From contig NZ_LSRP01000079.1 of assembly GCF_001885585.1 (NCBI RefSeq), positions 1 through 64,000 of the forward strand: 64,000 nucleotides of DNA, read 5' to 3'. This document shows, in pieces, positions 56,883 through 64,000 of the stretch; position 1 is the stretch's first letter, and the number at the start of each line of letters is the position of its first letter. The stretch comes from Pararhizobium antarcticum (GTDB taxonomy: Bacteria > Pseudomonadota > Alphaproteobacteria > Rhizobiales > Rhizobiaceae). The translations under genes and the position numbers were made by a program. A model generated the notes under the pieces. It was given only the letters and a program-made list of their open reading frames with translations, had not been told where the DNA came from and did no database searches.

Positions 56883-57386
56883 TCAATCGGGCTGGTTGCG
56901 GAGCTTGTCGAATCGCTTGTTGACGCGGTCCCGTTTCAGGCGTGACAGGCGCTGGGTCCAGAAAAGTCCGTCGAGCTGGTCGATTTCGTGCTGCAGGCAG
57001 ATGCCGAGAAGGCCGTCCGCCTCGTCCTCGCGCGGTTCGCCACTGAGCGTTTGGTAACGAATGCGAACCGAGCGCGGCCGCTCGACCTCTTCCGTCACAC
57101 CCGGCATCGAAACGCTGCCTTCCGCATGGCGCAGGATCTCGGATGCGCTGGAAATAACCACCGGGTTGACATAGGTCCGCACGCCCGAGCCAGCATCCAG
57201 TTCGATGACGGCGAGGCGCAGCATGACGCCTATATGGGGCGCGGTGATGCCGATGCCTGGGGCAGTGCGCATCGTCTCGAGGAGATCCTGTGCCAGAGCC
57301 GCAAGAGCCGCGTCAAATTCGGTAACAGCGGCAGCCGGTGCGCGCAGCAGCGGGTGGGGAAAGCGAAGAATGGGTCTGATGGTCAC
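56883..57386 (-). CDS. Peptide deformylase-like protein with altered active site
   Basis: A 167-residue member of the peptide deformylase family, which normally removes the formyl group from new proteins using Fe or Zn. Motif 1 reads GIGITAPH (residues 44-51) where GxGxAAxQ is usual. Motif 2 reads EGSVS (89-93) with serine in place of the metal-ligand cysteine of EGCLS. Motif 3, HEIDQ (133-137), keeps the two histidine/glutamate positions. It is therefore probably a non-canonical paralogue, perhaps inactive or changed in specificity. The start is GTG at 57386 with GGAG upstream. Confidence 0.83.
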   Translation of the reverse strand: MTIRPILRFPHPLLRAPAAAVTEFDAALAALAQDLLETMRTAPGIGITAPHIGVMLRLAVIELDAGSGVRTYVNPVVISSASEILRHAEGSVSMPGVTEEVERPRSVRIRYQTLSGEPREDEADGLLGICLQHEIDQLDGLFWTQRLSRLKRDRVNKRFDKLRNQPD

Positions 57387-57425
57387 GGTGCAGGCTCCTG
57401 CGTGGGTCCTTCAATGCAGCCCTTT

Positions 57426-57454
57426 TTATAATATTTTGCAACAGCTTGGACAAA
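57426..57454 (-). promoter_or_regulatory. Candidate promoter of the deformylase-like gene
   Basis: On the minus strand TTTGTC, 17 bases, TTATAA, ending 40 bases before the GTG start. Confidence 0.5.
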
Positions 57455-57633
57455 AATTCCGACGTTGTGGGCGCACGCGGCCCTGACCTGTGGACCTTGC
57501 TGCCGGTTTGCGCTAGCAAAACGCGACAGGTCTCGTTCACGAGGCATGCAATCAACCGGCATTTGGCATTTTCGCCCCGTCTCCATCAGGCTAGGCCTGT
57601 CAGGAGATGCGGCAGCGGTTTCGAGGGCAACAG

Positions 57634-59061
57634 ATGAGCGACACCGGCGAAGACGATCGTAAGCAAGGCCCTGTCGCCGCGGAGATCCGCGAAGACCAGG
57701 ACATCTATTCCGAAGACGGGTCCGTCCGGTCGGATTATCTCATGCATGTCGGCGCAGCGATTGCCGACCGCGATCTGCTTTACCTGCGCCAGCACGTGGC
57801 GCGTCTTCATGCCTCCGAAATGGGTGACCTTCTCGAAGCCATCCAGGCCGAGCAGCGGCGCATGCTGGTCTCGCTTCTGGGCGATGATTTCGATCTTTCG
57901 GCGCTGACCGAGGTGGACGAGGCGATCCGTCTCGACATCGTCGAACACCTGCCGAACGACCGTATTGCGGCGGCGCTCGGCGAGATGGATTCCGACGATG
58001 CGGTCTACATTCTCGAGGACCTCGATCAGGAGGATCAGGAGGAGATCCTCGCCAAGCTGCCGTTTACCGAACGGGTGCGACTGCGCCGCTCGCTCGATTA
58101 TCCGGAAAGCACCGCCGGCCGACGCATGCAGACCGAATTCGTTGCGGTGCCGCCGTTCTGGACCGTCGGCCAGACCATCGACTACATGCGCGAGGATGAC
58201 GATCTGCCGGAGAGTTTTACGCAGATCTTCGTTATCGATCCGACGTTCAAGCTTTTGGGCACGCTCGATCTCGATCGTGTTTTGCGCACCAAGCGCTCGG
58301 TCAAGATCGAGACGATCATGCGCGAGACCAATCATCCGGTTCCCGCCGAAATGGACCAGGAGGAAGCGGCACAGCTGTTCGAGCAGTACGACCTTCTGTC
58401 GGCCGCCGTCGTCGACGAGAACAACCGCCTCGTCGGCGTTCTGACCATTGATGACGTCGTCGATGTCATCCAGGAAGAGGCCGAGGAAGACCTGATGCGC
58501 CTTGGTGGCGTCGGCGACGAGGAACTCTCCGATTCGATCGGCAGCACGTCGCGCTCGCGCGTTCCGTGGCTGCTCGTCAACCTGCTCACCGCCTTTCTCG
58601 CAGCCTCGGTCATCGCCCTGTTCGAGGCAACCATCGAGCAGATCGTCGCGCTCGCCGTGCTGATGCCGATCGTGGCTGGCATGGGCGGCAATGCCGGTTC
58701 ACAGACCATGACCGTCACGGTGCGTGCGCTGGCCACCCGCGATCTCGATATCCACAATGCCTGGCGCATCGTCCGCCGCGAAGCGGGTGTCGGGCTTTTG
58801 AACGGGCTGCTGTTCGGTGTCTTGATCGGTATCGTTGCCGGCGCCTGGTTCCAGGATGTCAATCTTGGCGGTATCATCGCAGTTGCCATGCTGATCAACA
58901 TGATCGCAGCGGCGCTGGCGGGCATCATGATCCCGCTGCTGCTCGACAAGTTCGGCGCCGACCCCGCTGTATCCTCTGCTGTTTTTGTCACCACTGTCAC
59001 CGATGTAACGGGCTTCTTTGCCTTTCTCGGCCTTGCAACCTGGTGGTTCGGCATTCGCTAA
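57634..59061 (+). CDS. mgtE: Magnesium transporter MgtE
   Basis: A 475-residue Mg2+ channel. The N domain (residues about 35-150) is a helical superhelix with many acidic residues, followed by two CBS domains (about 155-290; VGVLTIDDVVDVIQEEAEED) that sense cytosolic Mg2+, and five transmembrane helices (about 310-475) with the pore motif MPIVAGMGGNAGSQTMTVTVRALA. The start at 57634 follows GAGGG. An ATG at 57607 is also in frame. No magnesium riboswitch is visible, so gating is probably by the protein itself. Confidence 0.94.
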   Translation: MSDTGEDDRKQGPVAAEIREDQDIYSEDGSVRSDYLMHVGAAIADRDLLYLRQHVARLHASEMGDLLEAIQAEQRRMLVSLLGDDFDLSALTEVDEAIRLDIVEHLPNDRIAAALGEMDSDDAVYILEDLDQEDQEEILAKLPFTERVRLRRSLDYPESTAGRRMQTEFVAVPPFWTVGQTIDYMREDDDLPESFTQIFVIDPTFKLLGTLDLDRVLRTKRSVKIETIMRETNHPVPAEMDQEEAAQLFEQYDLLSAAVVDENNRLVGVLTIDDVVDVIQEEAEEDLMRLGGVGDEELSDSIGSTSRSRVPWLLVNLLTAFLAASVIALFEATIEQIVALAVLMPIVAGMGGNAGSQTMTVTVRALATRDLDIHNAWRIVRREAGVGLLNGLLFGVLIGIVAGAWFQDVNLGGIIAVAMLINMIAAALAGIMIPLLLDKFGADPAVSSAVFVTTVTDVTGFFAFLGLATWWFGIR

Positions 59062-59084
59062 CAATGCGAACGACTGGCAAAAGT

Positions 59085-59106
59085 TTGACTTTTACGTCAA
59101 AGTCAA
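59085..59106 (+). promoter_or_regulatory. Dyad operator/promoter of the MerR gene
   Basis: TTGACTTT and AAAGTCAA are a perfect 8-bp inverted repeat around TACGTC, 20 bases before the MerR start. TTGACT resembles a -35 element. MerR proteins bind such dyads in the spacer of their target promoters, so autoregulation is likely. Confidence 0.6.
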
Positions 59107-59125
59107 TAAACTCATCCTGCAGTCG

Positions 59126-59530
59126 ATGCGGACGAGAGATGGCGTGAACAAATACTATAGCATTACGGAACTGACACGGGAATTTGGTGTTTCCACGCGC
59201 ACGTTGCGGTTCTACGAAGACGAAGGTCTTATCCATCCGGAGCGCCGTGGCCGCACGCGCCTGTTCCGGTCCGCCGACCGTCGCCTGATCATGGAAATCC
59301 TGCGTGGTCGCCGCATCGGCTTTACCATCGCCGAAATCCGCGAAATCATTCAGGTCTACAAGGATCCGCCGGGCGAATCCGGACAGCTTCGGCTGCTGAT
59401 GAAACGCGTCGAAGAAAAGCGCGACGAACTGCGTCAGAAACGCAAGGATATCGACGATACGCTCGAGGAACTCGGCAATGTCGAGGAAGCCTGTCTGACG
59501 CGACTGGCAGAAATCGGCGTCAGCACCTGA
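59126..59530 (+). CDS. MerR-family transcriptional regulator
   Basis: A 134-residue regulator. The N-terminal winged helix is YYSITELTREFGVSTRTLRFYEDEGLIHPERRGRTRLFRSADRRLI (residues about 10-56), with a long dimerisation coiled coil after it (LLMKRVEEKRDELRQKRKDIDDTLEELGNVEEA). It lacks the cysteines of metal sensors and resembles the LiuR-type branch that controls branched-chain catabolism, but its target genes are not adjacent. The start is the ATG at 59126 or the in-frame GTG at 59144. It begins 64 bases after mgtE. Confidence 0.83.
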   Translation: MRTRDGVNKYYSITELTREFGVSTRTLRFYEDEGLIHPERRGRTRLFRSADRRLIMEILRGRRIGFTIAEIREIIQVYKDPPGESGQLRLLMKRVEEKRDELRQKRKDIDDTLEELGNVEEACLTRLAEIGVST

Positions 59531-59555
59531 GCCGTCTCGTCACGCCGTCGTTTGG

Positions 59556-60029
59556 TCAGAGCCAGCGGCTGGTGTGGCGGCAATAACGTTCGAATTCAAA
59601 TCCAAACCGCGAATGCAGGTGCCGTTCCTCGCAACGCACCGCGAAGGCGGTCATGATGGTCGTCGTCGCAATTGCCGTGACGAAGAACCAGGGATTGAGC
59701 ATGATCAGCCCGACGCCGACCATCAGGAACGTATAGCCGAGATAGATCGGATTGCGGGTGAGCCGAAACGGCCCGCAGGTGACCAGATGCGCGGATCCCC
59801 GATGCGGCATCACGGTGGTCTTCCTGTCGATCAGCGTTTTCATCGCCCAGATGTCGAGCGAAACAGCCAGAATGACGAAGCTCGATCCGGCAATCCAGGG
59901 CGCCCAGCCATTGCTGTGCACGACACCGATCGGGTGGATCCGTCCAAGCGCCAGCGCCACCAGGATCGCCGCACCGTACAGGAGCGGCGGCCAGGGGAAA
60001 TTCAGCGGCTTGGCACGGTAGGCGTTCAT
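59556..60029 (-). CDS. Isoprenylcysteine methyltransferase-family membrane protein
   Basis: A 157-residue protein of the ICMT/phospholipid methyltransferase superfamily with about four membrane helices. GPFRLTRNPIYLGYTFLMVGVGLIMLNPWF and EERHLHSRFGFEFERYCRHTSRWL are the signatures of the SAM-binding C-terminal half. Bacterial members have varied or unknown substrates. Its start overlaps the DUF1624 gene's stop by four bases, so the two are coupled. Confidence 0.82.
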   Translation of the reverse strand: MNAYRAKPLNFPWPPLLYGAAILVALALGRIHPIGVVHSNGWAPWIAGSSFVILAVSLDIWAMKTLIDRKTTVMPHRGSAHLVTCGPFRLTRNPIYLGYTFLMVGVGLIMLNPWFFVTAIATTTIMTAFAVRCEERHLHSRFGFEFERYCRHTSRWL

Positions 60030-61045
60030 TCCTGGTCCTTTGCGCGTGCATCCATAGTGCACTGTCCGGCGATTCGGGCAATCCGGTCGTCGGTGGTGCC
60101 GTCGATTTCACCCGCGTTCCAGGCCGTGAACAGGTTTTCCTCCAGCATCTTGTTCAAGGTGCAGCCGCAGAATGCGGTGCAGAACGGCTCCGAATCCTGC
60201 TGCCGGCAGGTTGCCGTGCACTCTACGTTGCGCAGCGACAGGGGATCGGGCTTGGCCGCCGGAAAACCAAGTGAATAAACATAGACCAGCCCGATCAACA
60301 GCGGTTGGTGCAGCAGGTAGAAGGCAAGGCTGTGCCGCCCTCCCGCAATCAACGTCGCCTGCCACTTGGGCAGCGCTGTCCGGGTCTCCAGCGGGCGGTT
60401 CAGCCATTGCCTGGAAACCGCCAGCCGCGCCGCCGCAATACCCGCCAGGAAGGGCGCAAGCCAGGGCAGCAGCGGCACATAATCGTTGGAGCGCGGCAGG
60501 CTTTCCGACAGGCCGACCCACCAGAGGGCAGGGCTGTCGAAAAAACTCGACCGCAGGTAGTCCGGCGCCAGAAAGGCAGCGACCGCTGCCAGAAGCGTGA
60601 TGGCCACCGGTAGCCGCAGAAACAAAAGGCCGACAAGGCTGGCTGCCGCAATGGAATGCAGGATGCCGAAAAAGATGAAGCTTTGCGGAAAGGCCAGCCG
60701 CGTCGCAATCGTGATGACGAGCGCTGCACCGGCGATTTTGGCAAAGCGGATGGCAAAGGAGCGGCCGCGCAGCACCGGATAGTGCCCGAGCACGAGGCTG
60801 AACCCGGCCAGGAAAAGAAAGCTGCTGGCGATTATCCGCGCATAGAGTTTCCACAGACCGGCGCCGGTCGTGCCAGCGTCGATATAGCCGAACAACTCCA
60901 GATCCCAGGCGAAGTGATAACTGGCCATGGCGATCAACGCGAAGCCGCGCAACGTGTCGATGGCAAGAATGCGGCCGCGCCGCGTTTTCGGTGACGCCGC
61001 GCGCTCTTCCGCGCCACGCTCTCCCGATGCGTTGGTGGTCGACAT
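60026..61045 (-). CDS. DUF1624 membrane protein with cysteine-rich tail
   Basis: A 339-residue protein of the DUF1624 family (heparan-alpha-glucosaminide acetyltransferase-like membrane proteins). ILAIDTLRGFALIAMASYHFAWDLELFGY (residues about 27-55) is the signature, and eight or more hydrophobic helices run to about residue 262. The last 70 residues are soluble and contain six cysteines (276, 280, 289, 293, 295 and 329). The substrate is unknown. The downstream methyltransferase-like gene is coupled by a four-base overlap. Confidence 0.83.
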   Translation of the reverse strand: MSTTNASGERGAEERAASPKTRRGRILAIDTLRGFALIAMASYHFAWDLELFGYIDAGTTGAGLWKLYARIIASSFLFLAGFSLVLGHYPVLRGRSFAIRFAKIAGAALVITIATRLAFPQSFIFFGILHSIAAASLVGLLFLRLPVAITLLAAVAAFLAPDYLRSSFFDSPALWWVGLSESLPRSNDYVPLLPWLAPFLAGIAAARLAVSRQWLNRPLETRTALPKWQATLIAGGRHSLAFYLLHQPLLIGLVYVYSLGFPAAKPDPLSLRNVECTATCRQQDSEPFCTAFCGCTLNKMLEENLFTAWNAGEIDGTTDDRIARIAGQCTMDARAKDQE

Positions 61046-61128
61046 GAATGTGGCTTTCCGGTTTTACGATAGGCAACAGGGACGTTGTGACAGGCGCATG
61101 GCCTTGCAACGCCCTGGCTTTGTCTTTC

Positions 61129-61821
61129 TCAGGGATTTGTGTCTTCAAGAAGGGTGGCGCGCGCTTCGGAAAAAAATTGCCGCCGCAGGAGCACGAAGAT
61201 CACGAATGTGGTGAGAACGATCAGCACATAGGGGCTTATGAACCAGCCCAGATAGCCGATCGACAGAAAGATCGTGCGCAGGCCGGCGTTGAAATGTTTG
61301 GCGGCCATGATGTTGAGGTCCGCTGCCCGTTCGGCCGCGCGCTTGGCCGCCTCCGGATCCCGTGCTGCATCGCCCATCATCGGAATGCCGCCCATCAGGA
61401 TCGAGCAGTAGTTGAACAGGCGATAGGACCAGCCGAACTTGAAGAAGGCATAGCCGAAAAGGCAGATCAGGCCACCCACCTTCAGTTCGAAGCCGCTGCG
61501 GCTGCCATGAAAGACGAAGGGCAGGTCGTTGAAGATCGCCTCGACCTGATCGGTCGCCCCGAGCAGCGCAAAACAGCCGCCGAGCGCAAAGATCGTCGTC
61601 GACGCAAAGAAGGCGGTGCCGGCCTGGAGGCCGGCAATGATCTGCGTGTCGATCATCTTCAGGTCACGGCTGAGCGAATTGCGGATCCATTTGCGGCGTT
61701 GCTCGTTCATCAGCCGGGTCAGGCTGACACGCTTGAACAGCCGCTGTCCGTCGGTTGCCCAGTTGAACCCGGCCCACAGAAGCGCAAAGATCGCCAGCGC
61801 TGTATAATCCACGATTGTCAT
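61129..61821 (-). CDS. DUF599 membrane protein
   Basis: A 230-residue membrane protein of the DUF599 family with four or five helices. DYTALAIFALLWAGFNW opens it, and FKFGWSYRLFNYCSILMGGIPM and FNAGLRTIFLSIGYLGWFISPYVLIVLTTFVIFVLLRRQFFS are family segments. The function is unknown. The ATG at 61821 was preferred to a TTG at 61848. It is divergent from sdaA across about 250 bases. Confidence 0.82.
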   Translation of the reverse strand: MTIVDYTALAIFALLWAGFNWATDGQRLFKRVSLTRLMNEQRRKWIRNSLSRDLKMIDTQIIAGLQAGTAFFASTTIFALGGCFALLGATDQVEAIFNDLPFVFHGSRSGFELKVGGLICLFGYAFFKFGWSYRLFNYCSILMGGIPMMGDAARDPEAAKRAAERAADLNIMAAKHFNAGLRTIFLSIGYLGWFISPYVLIVLTTFVIFVLLRRQFFSEARATLLEDTNP

Positions 61822-62072
61822 GCATCGTTTTTCGCAGGAATTTGACAAAATGCAAGACAGGCCAAAAGTTTACATCGCCTCTTGCAATGTGCTGGCCACC
61901 ATGACGACATGCGACGGGGCGACCCTATCGCCGCTTTTGCGGATGCGCATGTCGCATGCGCAGAACCTGATGTCGGTTGGTCGCCTGATGGCGGCAGCCG
62001 GATGGCCTAGGCTTTCGTCACAGTTGATTTTGATGCGCTGCAGGCGCTGTCCAGTTCCGAGGCGGGTTTCGA

Positions 62073-63473
62073 ATGTTTCTTTCGGTTTTTGATGTCTTCA
62101 AGATTGGGATCGGCCCGTCGAGTTCGCACACCATGGGGCCGATGTCGGCGGCAGGGCGCTTCCTCGATCTTGTCCTGTCGAGCGACTGGCCGCGTCCGGC
62201 CAATGCTCATGTCGCGGCGGTCAAGGTCAGCCTGCATGGTTCGCTGGCCCATACGGGCATCGGCCACGGCTCGGGTCGCGCCGTCATTCTCGGTCTGATG
62301 GGCGAGCGTCCCGACCGTGTCGATCCCGATCATATGGATGCGATCATCGAAAAGGTCGAACGCTCCGGCCGCATCATGCCACCAGGCCATCCTGCGTATG
62401 ATTTCCAGCCGAAGACCGATCTTGTCTTCGACAAGAAGGTGCCGCTGCCCGGCCATGCCAACGGCATGTCCTTTTCCGCCTTCGATCGCGACGGACGTCT
62501 TTTGTTGAAGCGTGTCTATTATTCGATCGGCGGCGGCTTCGTCGTCACCGATACCGAACTGGATGCCATGAAGGCGAGCAAGAACAAGCCGGATGGCGTC
62601 AAGGTTCCCTATCCCTTCGGCACCGCCCGGCAGATGCTCGAAATGGCAGCCCGCTCCGGACTGTCGATTGCCCAGATGAAGCGGGCCAACGAGGAATGTT
62701 CGATGTCGCCTGAAGAGCTCGATGCCGGTCTCGACCGCATCTGGGCGGCGATGAAGACCTGCATCGATCGCGGCCTCACGCAGCACGGTATCCTGCCCGG
62801 CGGTCTCAAGGTCCGCCGCCGCGCCGGCCTCATCCACGACAAGCTGCAGGACGAATGGCGCTCCAACAAGGTCAATCCGCTGCTCGCCAATGACTGGTTG
62901 AGCGTCTATGCCATGGCGGTCAACGAGGAGAATGCGGCCGGTGGCCGGGTCGTGACCTCGCCGACCAATGGCGCCGCCGGCGTTGTTCCCGCCACGATCC
63001 GCTACTACCTGCATTTCCACGAGGATGCCGATGTGCAGGGCATTCGCGACTATTTGATGACGGCTGCGGCAATCGGCGGCATCATCAAGTTCAATGCCTC
63101 GATCTCCGGCGCCGAAGTCGGCTGTCAGGGCGAGGTCGGCTCCGCCGCTGCCATGGCCGCTGCTGGCCTTGCCGCCGTCATGGGCGGTTCGCCCGAGCAG
63201 ATCGAGAATGCGGCCGAAATCGCGCTGGAGCATCATCTCGGCATGACCTGCGATCCGGTCGCGGGCCTGGTGCAGGTGCCCTGCATCGAGCGCAATGCAC
63301 TGGGGGCGGTCAAGGCGGTCACGGCGGCGTCGCTGGCGGTCAAGGGCGACGGTCAGCATTTCGTGCCGCTCGATGCCTGCATCGAAACCATGCGCCAGAC
63401 CGGCGAGGACATGAACGAGAAATACAAGGAAACCTCGACCGGCGGCCTGGCCGTCAATGTCGTGGAATGCTGA
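62073..63473 (+). CDS. sdaA: L-serine ammonia-lyase (iron-sulfur type)
   Basis: A 466-residue enzyme converting L-serine to pyruvate and ammonia with a 4Fe-4S cluster. The single chain has both the beta part ([21 protein letters not shown] near residue 13) and the alpha part ([74 protein letters not shown]) with the cluster cysteines. Length is normal. The start at 62073 fits the family. DUF1489 follows after 73 bases. Confidence 0.96.
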   Translation: MFLSVFDVFKIGIGPSSSHTMGPMSAAGRFLDLVLSSDWPRPANAHVAAVKVSLHGSLAHTGIGHGSGRAVILGLMGERPDRVDPDHMDAIIEKVERSGRIMPPGHPAYDFQPKTDLVFDKKVPLPGHANGMSFSAFDRDGRLLLKRVYYSIGGGFVVTDTELDAMKASKNKPDGVKVPYPFGTARQMLEMAARSGLSIAQMKRANEECSMSPEELDAGLDRIWAAMKTCIDRGLTQHGILPGGLKVRRRAGLIHDKLQDEWRSNKVNPLLANDWLSVYAMAVNEENAAGGRVVTSPTNGAAGVVPATIRYYLHFHEDADVQGIRDYLMTAAAIGGIIKFNASISGAEVGCQGEVGSAAAMAAAGLAAVMGGSPEQIENAAEIALEHHLGMTCDPVAGLVQVPCIERNALGAVKAVTAASLAVKGDGQHFVPLDACIETMRQTGEDMNEKYKETSTGGLAVNVVEC

Positions 63474-63546
63474 CACGGCCTTAGCGATTGTGGATCGCAG
63501 CGGAATCGACTTGACCCCGAATGGTCAACGGGTGTTCAAAGCCGGC

Positions 63547-63984
63547 ATGGCCTTAAACATGCTCAAGCTTTGTGTCGGTGCGGATTCCCTCGATGATCTG
63601 CGCGACTGGGTTGCCCAGCGCGCATTGCTGGCGATCGCCGCCGGCCTCGAACCGCATTCGACGCACACGACCCGCATGGTGCCGAAACGCGTCGAAGAAC
63701 TGCTCGACGGCGGCTCGCTCTACTGGGTGATCAAGGGACAGGTGCAGGCCCGCCAGAAATTGATCGGCATCGAAACCTTCAAGGATGCGGATGGCATTGG
63801 CCGCTGCAACCTCGTGCTCGGCCCTGAAGTCATCGAGACGGAATACCAGCCACGCCGGGCCTTTCAGGGCTGGCGCTACCTGCAGCCAGCACAGGCACCG
63901 CGCGATCTGGCTTCGCTGTCGGGCGAGGGCGGCGAACTGCCGCTGGAACTGCGGCGCGAACTCGCAGAGCTCGGTCTTCTCTGA
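63547..63984 (+). CDS. DUF1489-family protein
   Basis: A 145-residue protein of the DUF1489 family, restricted mainly to alphaproteobacteria and of unknown function. The family start MALNMLKLCVGADSLDDLRDWV is reached at 63547. The longer frame from 63457 overlaps sdaA and has no good ribosome binding site. Later segments are STHTTRMVPKRVEELLDGGSLYWVIKGQVQARQKLIGIETF. It is probably co-transcribed with sdaA. The window ends 16 bases after the stop. Confidence 0.85.
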   Translation: MALNMLKLCVGADSLDDLRDWVAQRALLAIAAGLEPHSTHTTRMVPKRVEELLDGGSLYWVIKGQVQARQKLIGIETFKDADGIGRCNLVLGPEVIETEYQPRRAFQGWRYLQPAQAPRDLASLSGEGGELPLELRRELAELGLL

Positions 63985-64000
63985 TCTGGTATAATCGGCT

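Noticed and set aside
57387-57633. Possible magnesium riboswitch (M-box or mgtA-type leader) before mgtE
   Set aside because: The spacer is short and holds no recognisable conserved segments. The CBS domains of MgtE already provide Mg2+ control.

Overview
The window is a chromosomal segment from an alphaproteobacterium, almost certainly a member of the Rhizobiaceae (Rhizobium, Agrobacterium or Allorhizobium type). The evidence is the high G+C content, the adk gene between secY and rpsM, the two near-identical tuf genes, the promoters of the rhizobial type (CTTGAC, 17 bases, CTATAT), and several families common in this order (ATP12 chaperone, DUF1489, DUF1883, a PhnA-like protein). I see no insertion sequence, prophage, integrase or CRISPR array.

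Region 1 (1-4600) is accessory housekeeping. It holds tRNA-Thr, a DUF1275 membrane protein, a LysR regulator divergent from an FMN azoreductase, a nested palindrome, a small PhnA-like protein and the 23S rRNA methyltransferase rlmB. Region 2 (4680-41050) is one long run of translation and transcription genes, nearly all on the + strand: tRNA-Tyr, tRNA-Gly, tuf1, an inserted SDR gene, tRNA-Trp, secE, nusG, rplKAJL, rpoBC, then rpsL, rpsG, fusA, tuf2, then the S10, spc and alpha clusters from rpsJ to rplQ. It is split by hairpins with T-runs, by an opposite-strand gene between rpoC and rpsL, and by several promoter candidates.

Region 3 (41100-51900) begins with a Deg-type periplasmic protease translationally coupled to rarA. 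A guanidine exporter gene follows, preceded by a two-hairpin guanidine-II (mini-ykkC) riboswitch. On the minus strand are an rluC-type pseudouridine synthase, a HAD phosphatase and ATP12 in one overlapping operon, then a CrcB fluoride channel. The formaldehyde detoxification enzymes FghA and FrmA are also here, separated by two small unrelated genes. Region 4 (51450-64000) holds an XRE regulator, a DMT transporter, an unrecognised 195-residue protein, a fused SRPBCC/M50 membrane protease, lipB, tRNA-Leu, a peptide-deformylase-like protein with altered active-site motifs, mgtE, a MerR regulator with a dyad in its promoter, membrane proteins, sdaA and a DUF1489 gene.

The most notable points are the guanidine-II riboswitch at 44052-44126, a relic of a tuf 3' end just downstream of tuf2, twin hairpins with a compensatory base change exactly 100 bases apart upstream of rpsK, terminator-like hairpins inside the ribosomal superoperon, and the deformylase-like protein lacking the metal-ligand cysteine. 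Coordinates of start codons were set by family length and ribosome binding sites. Positions of hairpins were read by eye and could be off by a base.
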